Of a stretch of DNA of 64,000 nt, positions 21,216 through 33,286 are shown in pieces. Each line of letters opens with the position of its first letter. Position 1 is the stretch's first letter. Location of the stretch: NCBI GenBank assembly GCA_922989275.2, contig OV277858.1, positions 7,626,001 to 7,690,000 of the forward strand, given 5' to 3'. The notes beneath the pieces were generated by a model that made no database searches, had not been told where the DNA came from, and saw only the letters and a list, made by a program, of their open reading frames with translations. A program made the position numbers and the translations under genes. This DNA comes from Gari tellinella. Lineage: Eukaryota > Mollusca > Bivalvia > Cardiida > Psammobiidae.

Positions 21216-21901
21216 ATATTCTCAGCAAGTATAGCTATATTGTTGATATTTTACAAAATGATAATATCTCAAACAGTGTACCGTAGTTTGTGCATATTTG
21301 ACAAAAACATTTATGGACTTATTTAGAATAATAAAGTGGCTATAATAGGGAAAGAATCTGCGAGACCCACATGATTAAAAAATGTGGAGATCGTGTGTTA
21401 GAAATTGCCATGTGGGCAGCTAGCCAGTTACCTGGAAGGGAGTTCTCTGTCGTTGACAATACACCCACCTCTGCACGTTAATAGAAACTCTGATGTTGAT
21501 ATACTTGTATCAAAGTTTATTAAAAAACAAATTACCAGTACCCTGGAGTGGGGGTCATCTGGGTTAATGTTGTGACTTATCATGTTAATTTGTCTTCAAA
21601 ACTATATGGGACAATGTATTTATTATGGGTGAATATCATCATGTTAATTTGCAAAAGTGATATTCAATGCCATCGTGGTTGTCATCTGTTGCTTGTTTCA
21701 ATATATTGTCTACAGAAGTATTACAAGACTTGTTGGTTTCTTAACCTTCTCTTACTGAATATTCATGTAAAAATCTGACCCACAATGAACATCGTCATCT
21801 GAGCTAGCTTATCATCTATTAACACATTCAAAATTTACAGTGTATTTGTCAAGATCACACTTGTCGTATTCAAACTGTGTAATCTGCCCGTCTGCTCGGT
21901 T
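21216..21901 (+). other. Unique sequence, no supported gene
   Basis: Conserved in A, C and D. It holds a 76-codon frame (21548-21778, MGVIWVNVVTYHVNLSS) that is also open in D (55441-55671, minus), but copy C has an 8-base deletion that breaks it. No splice context. I do not call a gene. Confidence 0.4.
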
Positions 21902-22471
21902 TTTATGCCTCCGGCATCGACAGATGCGGAGGCATATAGTAATCGTCATATCCATCAGTCCGTCCGTCTGTGTGTCCGTAACAAGGTTAAGTAGAATTTA
22001 TCGTTTCGTCTAGCATCAACACCGCTTACCCAAATGCTTGGATACTTATACAGTTGTTGCCTTGGATCATTCCCTATCCACCAATATCACCAAACTTTGA
22101 TCTTGACCTTGATCTTAACCTAATTTGGAATTTGAATATTTTGAATAGGCTATTTCCTGGGTAACTAGAATATACCGTTTCGTCTAGCATCAACACATCT
22201 GACTACAATGCTTTGATACTTATACAGTTGTTGCATTTGACCATTCCCTATCCACCAAACTTTGATTTTGACCTTGACCTTGACCTAATTTGGACTAGAT
22301 TTTACCGTTTCGTCTAGCATCAACACTGTTTACTACAATGCTTCGATACTTATACAGTTATCGCTTTGGACCATTACCTACTCACCAATAATACCCAAGC
22401 TCAGTTTGACCTTGACCTAATTTGGATGCCACCGGGGGCATAAGCGTTTATTGAACGTGCAGTATTGTTTT
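21902..22471 (+). mobile_element. F5 element (copy A, downstream)
   Basis: TATGCCTCCGGCATCGACAG, hairpin GATGCGGAGGCAT, three cores, end GCCACCGGGGGCATAAGCG and GTATTGTTTT. Counterparts 47727-48318 and 54725-55318. Confidence 0.7.
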
Positions 22472-22680
22472 TTTATACGCCAACCTCAAGAAGTGGTCGT
22501 ATATTGGCATGGCCCTGTCTGTCCGTCCGTGAATAAGTTCGTTCGTTTGTCTGTTCTTCTGTCAACATTTTGTTTGTCCTCAGTTTTTCCAGAAAACTAT
22601 TGAACGGATATTAATGAAACTTCACACAAATGGTATATGCATAAAGATCTGAATGTGAGTCGAGTTGAGGATAATTCAAT
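22472..22680 (+). mobile_element. F6 5' fragment, cut by F4
   Basis: TATACGCCAACCTCAAGAAG, GTCCGTCCGTGAATAAG and part of the first core; then F4 begins in the T run at 22681. Copy C keeps the longer F6 at 48319-49069, where the sequence continues TTCAATTTTTCGTTACAGAG. Confidence 0.6.
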
Positions 22681-23931
22681 TTTTAGCTCGACTTTTTCGA
22701 AAAGTCGAGCTATTGTCGTCTGCGTCTGCGTCGGTTAAGTTTTTTGCTTAAGGTTTTTGTAAGAGTCCATTTCTCAAAAACTATCAAAGGTATCCATGTG
22801 AAACTTGGAATAGTTGTTCAGTATCAAAAGGGCAACTCATTACAACAAGGCAGTTAACCCTGGGTTTTGTCATTTCAGAGTTATTGCCCTTGTTTTATTT
22901 ACTTAAAATTTATAAATTAACATAATTCAATAACTATCAAAGGTATCCATTTGAAACTTTGAATAGTTGTTCAGTATCAAAAGGGCAACTCATTACAACA
23001 AGGCAGGTAACCCTGGAATTTGTCATTTCAGAGTTATTGTCCCTGTTTTATTTACTTAAAAATTATAAATTAACATATCTCAATAACTATAAAAGGTATC
23101 CATTTGAAACTTGGAATAGTTGTTAAGTATTAAAAGAGCAACTCATTACAACAAGGCAGGTTACCATTGGATTTGTCATTTCAGAGTTATTGCGCCTATT
23201 GTATTTACTTAAAAATTATAAATTAACATATCTCAATAACTATCAAAGGTATCCATTTGAAACTTGGAATACTTATTTAGTATCAAAAGGACAACTCATT
23301 ACAACAAGGCAGGTAACCCTGGGATTTGTCATTTCAGAATTATTGCCCATTTTTTATTTACTTAAAAATGGTAAATTAACATATCTAAATAACTATAAAA
23401 GATATTCATTTGAAACTTTGAATAGTTATTCAGTATCAAAAGGGCAACTCATTACAACAAGACAGGTAACCCTGAGGTTTGTGTATCCAGAGTTATAGCC
23501 CATGTTTTATTTACTTTAAAGTTATAATTAATTTATCTAAATAACTATGAAAGATATTAACTTGAAACTTTGAATACTTGTTAAGTATCAAAAGGACAAC
23601 TCATTACAATAAGGTAGGTTACTCTGTGATTTGTGATTCCAGAGTAATTGCCCTTGATTTATTTACTTAAAACTTGTAAATTGAAATATCTTAATAACTG
23701 TCAAAGGTTTTAACTTGAAACTTTAAATACTTGTGTTATAACAAAAGGGAAACTCATTCAAACAAGAAAGGTGACCGGGGATGTGCCATTCTAGAGTTAT
23801 TGCCCTTGCATTTATTTACATAAAACTTGTAAATTGAAATTTCTCAATAATTACTATAGGTATTAACTTGAAACTTTGAATACTTGTTCAGTTTCAAAAA
23901 GGCATCACCTTTCAGCACAGCAGATAACCAA
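22681..23931 (+). mobile_element. F4 element, 3' end replaced by copy B
   Basis: Hairpin GACTTTTTCGAAAAGTC, about seven 155-bp cores, then GCATCACCTTTCAGCACAGC and an abrupt switch at about 23931 to inverted exon E5. The same core word occurs in reverse at 29890-29912, so the two F4 copies flanking copy B are related. Confidence 0.65.
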
Positions 23932-23978
23932 AAAGCTAACAGTGACTGTGGCTTGCACCTTTTCAGATATTCCATTAT
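23932..23978 (-). pseudogene. E5 fragment, copy B
   Basis: Only the first 16 codons (IMEYLKRCKPQSLLAF) remain before the F4 junction. The acceptor region is intact. It carries K to R like copies C and D. Confidence 0.6.
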
Positions 23979-24052
23979 CTGGTCTTTGCCTTAAAAACAG
24001 AAAACGAACTTACATTTTACACAAAAGTTCTAAAAGAAATCAGACATTTAGA

Positions 24053-24290
24053 AACCAGGGGCCCGTTTCATAAAACTTCATACGACAAATGTTGTCATAA
24101 GTCAGATTATAAAATGCTCAACTATTATTTATTTCTCCATCTAATCCTGTCTTGTGACATCGGTTTGGAATCGGTTTTTTTAGTCACAAGGCTTGATTAG
24201 ATGGAGAAATCAGATATTAAATGTATTTAAAGTTTAGACTTACAATTGTTTTTGTTGTTCGAAGTTTTCTGAACGGGCTCCAGGTATTTG
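24053..24290. mobile_element. GGGCCCGTTTC MITE, copy B
   Basis: Inverted counterpart of 20151-20386, with the same terminal and inner inverted repeats. Confidence 0.7.
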
Positions 24291-25058
24291 TGACACATTG
24301 CATAAAATATGATCAATTTCACCATACAATACTATGTCCCATATGGGCCATCATGACTGGATTAATATCAAATTTTACAGCCAAAATGGTCACCTAGAGC
24401 ATATATCCCATCTGAGCATATAACAAATGGAAACAAGACTGCGCGTTCAATAAACACTTAACTTATGCCCCCCCCCCCCCCGGTGGCATCCTTGACAATA
24501 ATAATATTCTAAATCTTTTCTAAGTCCAAATTAGGTCACGGTCAAGATCAAACTGAGTTTGGATATTCTTGGTGAGTTGGTAATAGTCCATGTCAATAAC
24601 TGTATAAGTACCAAAGCATTGTACTAGGCAGTGTTGATGCTAGATGAAACGGTAAAATCTAGTTAACTGAGAAAGAGCCTATTTAAAATAGTCTAAGTTC
24701 AAATTAAGTCAAGGTCAAGCAAGGCCAAAATCAAGGTTGGGTAATATGGGTGGATTGGTAGTGATCCAAGGTAATATCCGTATAAGTATCAACACATTGT
24801 AGTCAGTTGTGTTGATGCTAGATGAAATGGTAAAATCTAGTTTTCCAAGAAATAGCCTGTCTAAATATTCTAAGTCCAAATAAGGTCAAGGTCAATGTCA
24901 AAATCATGGTTTGTTGATATTGGTGGATAGGGAATGGTCCAAAGCAATAACTGTATAAGTATCAAAGTATTTGAGTAAGCGGTGTTGATGCTAGACGAAA
25001 CAGTAAAATCTACTTAACCTTGTTACGGACGCACACACGCATGGACGGACAATTACTA

Positions 25059-25370
25059 CAGTACTGAACCCTATTAAATTAAATTGATAATTGCAAGCGA
25101 ATTGCCATCAAATCTCGCGCTTCTAAAAACAAATCCTACGTTTAAATATTTTTACGCGAATTTTCCGAAGCAGTTGTGACAAAAATGGAATCGAAAACAA
25201 TAACGAGGGCAAATTTGCGAACATTTGTGAGACACGCCATTCAAGAAAACTTACCCGAGGATAAAGTTAGTACTTTGAATCGCAAGCGAATTGCCATCGA
25301 ATTGCAAGGGAATTGCCATCGAATTGCAAGCGAATCGCAAAAAGTCTTAATTTAATAAGATTCAGTACTG
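25059..25370. mobile_element. 312-bp TA-target MITE (CAGTACTGAA ends)
   Basis: Seen: ends CAGTACTGAACCC and, inverted, CAGTACTGAATCTTATTAAA. TA is duplicated at both sides; the empty site in copy A reads ATTACTATATGCCTC or its near equivalent (19390-19400). Sub-terminal repeats of GCAAGCGAATTGCCATC occur. Known: TA duplication with CAGT termini is usual for Tc1/mariner-type elements. A 5'-part copy lies at 58847-59013. Confidence 0.8.
25185..25355 (+). pseudogene. Possible transposase first exon inside the MITE
   Basis: Seen: ATG followed by MESKTITRANLRTFVRHAIQ and ENLPEDK, then a donor-like AAAGTTAGTA; the frame then runs on through sub-terminal repeat to TAA. The second copy at 58974 begins identically apart from one Ile to Thr change. 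Inference: a remnant of the parent transposon's first exon kept in a deletion derivative. Could be chance. Confidence 0.3.
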
Positions 25371-25399
25371 TATATGCCTCTGCATATGCCGAGGGCATA

Positions 25400-25831
25400 A
25401 AAAAGATCAACAAAGGGGTCCTGAAGAGCTCACCAGAGAAATGAGGGAGTGTCACATGGTTGTTTTGGGAAGTTTTTTCTACCAATCAAGGACAAACAGC
25501 TACTTTATGACCTTTTCTTACTGATAAAAGCTTTGATGCAAATGACTTCTACATTTCTTTACCGATTGACATCAAACTTTGCATATGCATTTAACATGAA
25601 GTGTAGGTGCATGACATGATATTTTTCAAGTGAGTTGTTTTAAGATAGGTGAAGTTATGGCTACTGATGGGACTTGTACATTTTTGGATCCAAACCAATT
25701 CTACATTTCTGTACCAATTCATATAAAACTTTGTATATGCATAATTAAAAATGAAGTGTTAAATTTTCACGACCCAAATCTTCATTCCACTCTTCCAAAG
25801 AATTACAAAGTTAAGGCCACTGGATGAGCTG
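25400..25831 (-). mobile_element. F8 element, copy B
   Basis: Reverse of 18936-19363 (AACAAAGGGGTCCTGAAGAG start). The frame at 25630-25827 is a shadow of it. Confidence 0.55.
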
Positions 25832-26005
25832 GAAAACTAGACCAATCAGAAATGGTGATTCAAATCCCCAGTAGGGTTTTGTCACAAGAGGTAAATGTTT
25901 CAGGATAAAGTTGTTGTGTGCACTAATGTGCTCCCTAACTATAACAAAATGCAATAACTTCAAGCCTAATTTGGATAAAATATAACAACAAAGGGAAATA
26001 ATTCC

Positions 26006-27617
26006 AACAAGGGACACATTGACCCTAAATCGCTCGCCTGGTACACCATGTAAAACTTGACCTATAGTGACCTAGATTATGTTTGTTTGTTTGTTTGTTT
26101 TGATTTGACGTCGCTTTCAACAGTATTTCAGTCATATCGCGACGTCCAGCTAATCACAGGTGGAGGAAGACCCCAGAAGCCCTTTATGCACTGTAACAGG
26201 CACAAATCGGCAACTGGGTAGAACCACAGACCTTTCGCAAGCCAGCTGGAAGGCTTCCCCACATGAAAAATCCGAACGACCCTACTTGGATTCGAACTCA
26301 CAGCGGTGAGGAGCTTAGTGATGTAAGTCACAGTGACTATACCACTAGGCCACGGAGGCCCCCCACCTAGATTATGTATGACTAGACATGACCCACAATC
26401 AACAATAGAATGTTAACAAGATGTTTCTATGAGTTGACCTAGTAACCTAGTTTTTGACCAGACACAACCCTTATTTGATTTTGACCTTGATTTGATGTAG
26501 GCGAGCATCATTCAGATCTGAGTTAACACTGGTTTTGATTTGACCTAGTGACCTGGTTTTGACCTGACATGACCCATCTTTGATCTTGACCTAGATATCA
26601 ATAAGGCAAACATTCTATGCCATTGAGACTTGTAGCCTCTAGAGTGTTAACAAAGTTTTTCTATGATTTGACCTAGAGTAACCTAGTTTTTGACCAGACA
26701 TGACCCACATTAATACTTGACCTGGATATCAAGTGGGCAAACATTCTTACCAAGTGTCATGAAGATCGGATAAGTTTTGTAGCCTCTAGGGTATGAGTAA
26801 GGTTTTCCAATTATTTGACCTAGTGACCGAGTGTTTGACCAGACCTGACCCATGTTGGAACTTGACCTTGATATCAATAAGGCAAACATTTTAAGTAAGT
26901 GTCATGAAGATTGGATGAGTTTTGTAGCCTCTAAAGTGTTAAGAAGGTTTTCCTATGAATTGCCCTAGTGGCTAATGACCTAGTTTTAGACCCGAACTGA
27001 CCCGCATTCAAACTTGACATAGATATCAATTAGGCAAACATTATACCCTAGTTGCATTTAAATCCAATTAGATTTGTAGCCTCTAGAGACTGTTCATAAG
27101 GTTTTCCTATGATTTGACCTTTTATATAGTGACCTAGTTTTTAACTGGCCATGACCCACATTCAAACTTGACCTTGATATAAATGAGGTTAACATTTAAA
27201 AAAAAATCATTTAGATACAATGAGATTTGTAGCCTATAGAGTGTTAACAAGGTTTTTACTATGATTTGACATAGTGACCTAGTTTTGACTGGACATGACC
27301 CACATTCGAACTTGACCTACATTTTTCAAGACAAACATTGAGACTAATTATCATGAATACCAAATGAAATGTGTAGTCCTTAGAGTGTTAACAAGGTTTT
27401 TCTTTGATTTGACCTAGTGACCTAGTTTTTAACCGAACATGACCCTCATTCGCACTTGACCTAGATTTTATTAAGATAAACATTGTTATCAAGTTTCATG
27501 AAGATCCAATGAAATTTGTGGCCATTTATTTTTAAGTGTTAAAAAGCAATTGTGGACCGACGACAGCCATCCAGCGATCCTAATAGCTCACCTTGGCACT
27601 TAAGTGCCAGGTGAGCT
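26006..27617 (-). mobile_element. F2 nested in F3, copy B
   Basis: AACAAGGG start and hairpin GGCACTTAAGTGCC with CAGGTGAGCT end. Carries the same SINE as copy A. Confidence 0.7.
26083..26364 (-). mobile_element. SINE, copy B
   Basis: Inverted counterpart of the SINE at 18407, with the same target duplication (ACCTAGATTATGT on this strand), so a single insertion older than the duplication. The frame 26128-26331 is inside it. Confidence 0.8.
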
Positions 27618-27773
27618 ACAAATACTGATGACAGAGTAACAGTTCTTTAGCATGGCACTCCTAGACAATGATATATATCTGTATATTAAGTTTTAAGTCA
27701 TTAACTCTTATACTTTGGCAAATTATTATGTTCCAGACAAGACTACATTCGATAAAATAATACAACAAACAAT

Positions 27774-27863
27774 AACGAGAGCACCGCAAACGGGTGCTGG
27801 ACGCTCGACTTTCATATACTTGAGACGGCTATATTTTTCAAACTTAAAGAATGTGTATGGGTG
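27774..27863 (-). mobile_element. F4 3' end, copy B
   Basis: AACGAGAGCACCGCAAACGG start (F4 terminal hairpin). It continues after the hAT-like insertion at 29634. Confidence 0.6.
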
Positions 27864-27871
27864 TTTAATGC

Positions 27872-29625
27872 GGTAGCTGGTCTTAATGTCCCATTGCATG
27901 AATGTACCATTGCCTCAATGTACCATTTTCAGTCTGAACGTACCATTTTTAAAAAATCCTATATTACAACCATGATTGACCATTATTAGTTGATGAAAAA
28001 TGTAAAATAGTACTTAATATGTTACTTGGATGAAATAAATGATTTTTTTAAAATACAATGTTCCTATGTGAGTATTATCCACTTTTTGTAGAAGTTCAAT
28101 GAGTTTATACAATTCAACATGTATGTATCTGCATTCTTTTTTCCTACAATCAGGTGTGCATTTTTTAACTAAAAATATCATAAATCATTATAAACCATTT
28201 CTTCATTAAAACAAGAGGGCCATGGCCCTTAATTCGCTCACCTGAGGTCATTGTGCCTTAGCTTAATAGGCAAGACAACATTTTAATATAGCTGTAAATG
28301 GAATTATCTTCCAGACAAAAAAAACCATGACAAATTGGAATAACTTAAAAAAATATTGTTGGCAGAGTTATGGCCCTTATCCATGACACTTCTTCTTATC
28401 AAGCTACATGTATTTCCATATGATTATTTATTGCGCACTCTGCTTTACTTTCAACCTGCTTTAAGTTATCATCTACTAAGATATAGATACTATTTCTTAT
28501 ATCTTACATGTTTATGACTATATAAAGTGGAATTATTTTCTTTAGAGGAGGAATAAATTAAAGGCGTAAAAAGGCATATGTATGGGGTAATGGGTTAACA
28601 TCAGTAGAACTGCAGTTATCTCAAAGACAAGAAAATATGACACTGGGAAATATCTCAAAAATGACATTGACCTTTGTAGGACATGACCCAAGTTATAAAG
28701 TTTCTAACTTTAACAAAGTTATGGCTAAGATTAAAGTTGTGGACTGACAGACAAACAAATGGACAAACAGACAAAAAAGCAGACAGACAAAAACAATATG
28801 CCCCCAACTGAAGGGCATCAAAATATGGCAGACACCACCATATGCAACCTCATCAGCTGACCAGCTGACCTGAGTTCAGTTATGTAACTCTGCCAGTAGG
28901 AAATTTGGCTAGGGTCTAACTCTTATAATGCTGAAATGCTGTCTGCTATACATATTTTGAATGTGAATTATGACCTAGATATTTAACCGACCAGAACCAT
29001 TTGAACAAACTAGGTAAAGGACATTTAGAAGTGTCACCATGCCAAATATCAAAGCTCTGGCCATATCAGTTTCAGTGAAGAAGACGTTTGAAATTTTCAC
29101 TATATAACTCTATGTAAAACTGTGACCCCCGGGGCGGGGCCAATTTTGACCCCAGGGGCATAATTTGAACAAACTTGATAGAGGACCTGTAGATAATGTT
29201 ATGTGCCAAATATCTAAGCTCTGGCCCTTGTAGTTTCAGACAAGAAGATTTTTTAAGATTTCCTTATTTTTTCACTTTGGTTGCCATAGCAACCAGAGTT
29301 CTATATTGTTTTCAATTCTTTGAACAAATTTGAAAGAGCTTGACCCAAGGAACATTCCTGTAAAGTTTGGTTGAAATCTGTTCAGCCGTTTAGGAGAAGA
29401 TGTCATTTGAAGCAATTGTTAACGACGACCCACGACGGACGACGGACGGACGACGACGGACACAGGGCCATCCCAATAGCTCACCTTGAGCCTTTGGATC
29501 AGGTGAGCTAAAAATAGTATAATAAATTTGTTTTCTATCAACTTTATATAGTGGTACGTTCAGTCTAGGAAAATGGTACATTGAGACTGGTACATTGAGG
29601 CATTGGTACGTTAAGACCATAAACC
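27872..29625. mobile_element. hAT-like non-autonomous element, 8-bp TSD
   Basis: Seen: flanked by TTTAATGC at 27864-27871 and 29626-29633; the empty F4 site at 5609-5623 reads GGGCATTAAACA on its plus strand. Terminal inverted repeats of about 26 bases share TGGTCTTAAYGTMCCAWTGC. Sub-terminal copies of AATGTACCATT and GTACATTGAGG are repeated. An F1 element is nested inside. Known: 8-bp duplications are typical of hAT. Confidence 0.8.
28211..29513 (-). mobile_element. F1 element nested in the hAT-like element
   Basis: Starts ACAAGAGGGCCATGGCCCTT with GCTCACCTGAGG and ends GAGCCTTTGGATCAGGTGAG. It contains half of the CTTTACTTTCAACCTGCTTT palindrome at 28430-28475 and an F1 core from about 28990. 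The left part differs from other F1 copies, so it may be a chimera. Confidence 0.6.
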
Positions 29626-29633
29626 TTTAATGC

Positions 29634-30597
29634 CCTATTGATCATAGAAGTTTGTAAGCAACAACAACTTAAACATACTTGGACAGTCTACATTCCACTG
29701 AAAGTAAACTATAAGTCAAAAGGCCTGCTTTACCTGCCTTGTTGTAATGCGTTGCCCTTTTGAAACTAAACAAGTATTCAAATATATTTGAAGTTTGAAA
29801 TTAATAACTTTCTACGGTTACTGAATAATTTCATATACAAATTATTAGTCAAACAAGGGCAATAACTCTGCAATGACAAATCCCATGGTTATCTGCTGTG
29901 TTGAAAGGTGATGCCCTTTTGAAACTGAACAAGTATTCAAAGTTTCAAGTTAATACCTATGGTAATTATTGAGAAGTTTCAATTTACAAGTTTTATGTAA
30001 ATAAAAACAAGGGCTATAACTCTGGAATGGCACATCCCCGGTCACCTTTCTTGTTTGAATGAGTTGCCCTTTTGTTATAACACAAGTATTTAAAGTTTCA
30101 AGTTAAAACCTTTGACAGTTATTAAGATATTTCAATTTACAAGTTTTAAGTAAATAAATCAAGGGCAATTACTCTGGAATCACAAATCACGGAGTAACCT
30201 ACCTTGTTGTAATGAGTTGTCCTTTTGATACTTAACAGGTATTTAAAGTTTCAAGTTAATATCTTTCATAGTTATTTAGATATGTTAATTTACAATTTTT
30301 AAGTAAATAAAACATGGGCAATAACTCTGAAATGACAAATCCCAGGGTTACCTGCCTTGATCTAATGAGTTGCCCTTTTAATACTAAACAAGTTTTCAAA
30401 GTTTCAAATGGTTACCTTTGATAGTTATTGAGATATGTTAATTTATCATTTTTAAGTAAATAAAACAAGGGCAATAACTCTGAAATGACAAATCCCAGGG
30501 TTACCTGCCTTGATGTAATGAGTTGCCCTTTTAATACTGAACAACTATTCCAAGTTTCAAATGGATACCCTTGATAGTTATTGAGAAATGGACTCTT
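29634..30597 (-). mobile_element. F4 element body, copy B side
   Basis: Reverse F4 cores of about 155 bp, ending abruptly at about 30597 in exon E2b. The hairpin 5' end is missing, so the junction is a rearrangement and not an element end. The 30412-30687 frame spans this junction. Confidence 0.65.
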
Positions 30598-30730
30598 AGG
30601 TACCAAACTCGATGAGGGAACCAGCTTTATGGTTACCCTTGCAAGCTTCGTACCTGGATTTATATGTACCATTGCAGTAACAAGCATTCCGTGTTACTTT
30701 CAACATGCTTTATACAACAACCACCTGTCT
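30598..30730 (-). pseudogene. E2a/E2b region, copy B, truncated
   Basis: Inverted match to 9638-9765. E2a has a three-base insertion and a stop; E2b retains nine codons. Not functional as it stands. Confidence 0.35.
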
Positions 30731-30779
30731 ATAGAACAGAAAACAGGTTATGTCAATTAAAAAGTAAACAAATATTCAC

Positions 30780-30818
30780 CTTAACATTGGTTGTGTCCAA
30801 ATCCAGACTGGCTTTTAT
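30780..30818 (-). CDS. Candidate exon E1, copy B
   Basis: Same 13 codons as 9548-9586 with one synonymous change. Acceptor TTTGTTGCAG and GTGAAT donor are intact. Confidence 0.4.
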
Positions 30819-30895
30819 CTGCAACAAATAGGATGTCTTTCAGTTAATACTTTAACCCTGCACATATCTTTTCATATTTTGAAGATAAATTACCA

Positions 30896-30975
30896 CTTTA
30901 GGCAGGTTTAAAGTAAAGCAGAACGCGCCTTAAGGTGCAATATACTGCATTCTGCTTTACTTTCAGCCTGCTATT
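30896..30975. repeat. Mini-palindrome, copy B
   Basis: Inverted counterpart of 9389-9470. Confidence 0.6.
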
Positions 30976-31040
30976 AGCTACCATTTGATGAAATATAGAA
31001 TTTATATCTTCCGATTCATAGTCATGACTGTACAAATTTA

Positions 31041-32511
31041 AACTAGACCTATCACAAATGGTGATTCATACCCCCAGTGGGGTCTTGTCACAAGAGATAA
31101 ATGTTTCTGGATAAAGTTGATGTGTGCTCCCTAACTTGGAAAAGAATAACAAAGGGCAACAACTCAAAAAATGGATAAAAATATAACAACAAAGGGAAAT
31201 AACTCCAACAATATGGATGACAGAGTACAGGTTCTTGCATTGCACTCCTGGTAAATGAGATCTATCTGTATATGAAGTTTGAAGTCAATAGCTGTTATAC
31301 TTTGGAAGTTATGTTCTGAACAAGCCTAAATTGGATTAAAAAATATAACAACAAAGGGCAATAACTCCAAAAAAACTAATGATAGAGTTATGGTTCTTGT
31401 GCACTGCACTCCTAGTCAATAAGATCTATCTGTATATGAAGTTTGGGGCCAATAGCTCTTATACTTTGGAAGTTATGCTCCAGACAAGCCTAAATTGGGT
31501 AAAAATATAACAACAAAGGGCAATAACTCCAAAAATACTGATGGCAGAGTTATTGTTCTTGTGCATTGCACTCATTGTAAATAAGATATATCTGTATATG
31601 AAGTTTGAAGTCAATAGCTCTTATACTTTGGAAGTTATGCTCCGGACAAGCCTAAATTGGGTAAAAATATAACAACAAAGGGCAATAACTCCAAAAATAC
31701 TGATGACAGAGTAACAGTTATTGTGCACTGCACTCCTAGTCAATGAGATCTATATCTATATGAAGTTTGAAGTCAATAGCTTTTATACTTTAGAAGTTAT
31801 AATCCGGACAAGCCTAAATTGGGTAAAAATATAACAACAAAGGACAATAACTCCAACAATACTGATGACAGAGTAACGGTTCTTGCGCACTGCACTCTAA
31901 GTCAATGAGATCTATCTGTATATGAAGTTTAAAGTCAATAGCTCTTATACTGTGGAAGTTATGCTCCGGACAAGCCTAAATTGGGTAAAAATATAACAAC
32001 AAAGGGCAATAACTCCAACAATACTGATGACAGAGTAACGGTTCTTGCACTCCTAGTCAATGAGATCTATCGGTATATGAAGTTTGAAGTCAATAGCTCT
32101 TATGCTTTGAAAGTAATGCTCCGGACAAGCCTAAATTGGGTAAAAATATAACAACAAAGGACAATAACTCCAAAAATACTGATGTCAGAGTAACGGTTCG
32201 TGCGCACTGCACTCCTAGTCAATGAGATCTATCTGTATATGAAGTTTGAAGTCAATAGCTATTATACTTTGGAAGTTATGTTCCTGACAAGCCTAAATTT
32301 GATAAAAATAACAAAGGGCAATAACTCCAAAAATACTGATGTCAGAGTAATGGTTCTTGCGCACTGCACTCCTGGTCAATAAGATCTATCTGTATATGAA
32401 GTTTGAAGTCAATAGCTGTTATACTTTAGAAGTTATGCTCCGGACAAGCCGGACGGACGGACATGGTGACTCCAGTATACCCCCCCCCAAACTTCGTTTG
32501 AGGGGGTATAA
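31041..32511 (-). mobile_element. F3 element, copy B
   Basis: Reverse F3 with eight or more 160-bp cores. Its outer end is a hairpin (ATACCCCCCCCC ... TTCGTTTGAGGGGGTAT) preceded by GACGGACGGACATGGTGAC, unlike the AGATCTAG end in copy A. Confidence 0.65.
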
Positions 32512-33033
32512 TTATTTTCTTCTCCGGAGGATTAATTAGATCTATTAAGATTAAGCTGAGGTGGGCATTATTGGCGGTAGGTAGTCATCGGCACGCCCCT
32601 TTATTATTTTATTTGTTCAATGATGATATAAAATTACCATAACTATAACATCACTTAGTCATTAAAAATCAATGCCTAAGTTGATGGCATTATTGGCCGT
32701 AGGTAGTAATCAGCAATATATTAGGAGTCCAAATTAGGTCAAGTCAAGGCTAAATTGAGGTTGGGTAATATGAGTGAGTTAGTATTGTCTGTAACTAAGC
32801 ATTTGAGTAGGCAGTATTGGTGCTAGACATAACAGTAAAATCTAGTTAACCTAGTTTAGTAGTTACGAATCCGCCTCATTGCAATACAGGTTTTGCGTAT
32901 TGCAATATTCTTTATATCATTTGAGCATAATTATACGAGAGATGATCCGATGCCTTGTTTATTTAAATGTAATGCTGTGACAATTATAACATTCACAGCA
33001 AATGTCTATGTTAATTTAGACTCTCTCTTGTAT
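32512..33033. other. Unassigned, with F5 fragment
   Basis: About 32728-32865 is a reverse F5 core (CCAAATTAGGTCAAGTCAAG, GTAAAATCTAGTTAACC). The rest, including the frame at 32893-33075, is not recognised. Confidence 0.4.
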
Positions 33034-33286
33034 TTAACCCTTTACCTGATAGAAGCGCCTTTTGGCGCATTTTAATTTATTCCCTCCGCCAAAGAAAATA
33101 GTTTAAGATTATACAGGCATGAACATGAACAATTAAAAATATTACTTATACATTAGCAAGTAGTGACTTTAAGCAGGTTGGAAGTAAAGCAAATGTGCCT
33201 TAGGACGCATTCTGCTTTACTTTCAACCTGCTTTAAGCGGTCGCCTGCCTTCAAATCTAAAAACAGGCTATGAGGTAAAGGGTTAA
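33034..33286. mobile_element. TTAA-target MITE, 253 bp
   Basis: Seen: begins TTAACCCTTTACCTGATAG and ends ATGAGGTAAAGGGTTAA, with the mini-palindrome in the middle. Same family as 51087-51338, where the empty site proves TTAA duplication. Known: TTAA targets are used by piggyBac and Kolobok transposons. Confidence 0.75.

Larger units (their letters stand above)
24432..25399 (-). mobile_element. F5 element, copy B, with nested MITE
   Basis: Reverse F5 (starts AAACAAGACTGCGCGTTC, ends at CATATGCCGAGGGCATA), interrupted at 25059-25370 by a TA-target MITE. A C run at 24470-24481 sits in the hairpin loop. Confidence 0.7.
25832..27773 (-). mobile_element. F3 element interrupted by F2, copy B
   Basis: Reverse counterpart of 16915-18935: F3 3' part at 25832-26005, F2 at 26006-27617, F3 core at 27618-27773, then a sharp junction to F4. 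Confidence 0.7.

Noticed and set aside
21548..21778. Hydrophobic 76-codon frame in copies A and D
   Set aside because: Broken by an 8-base deletion in copy C, with no splice context; shared by descent only.
23190..23498. Frames of 86-116 codons in 4275-5093, 23190-23498 and 30412-30687
   Set aside because: Translated F4 cores; the apparent protein repeats are the DNA repeat read in frame.
28211..29513. Retroviral or polymerase-coding transposon
   Set aside because: I looked for reverse transcriptase, integrase, Rep/helicase and DDE-type stretches in all listed frames and found none; all elements here appear non-autonomous.
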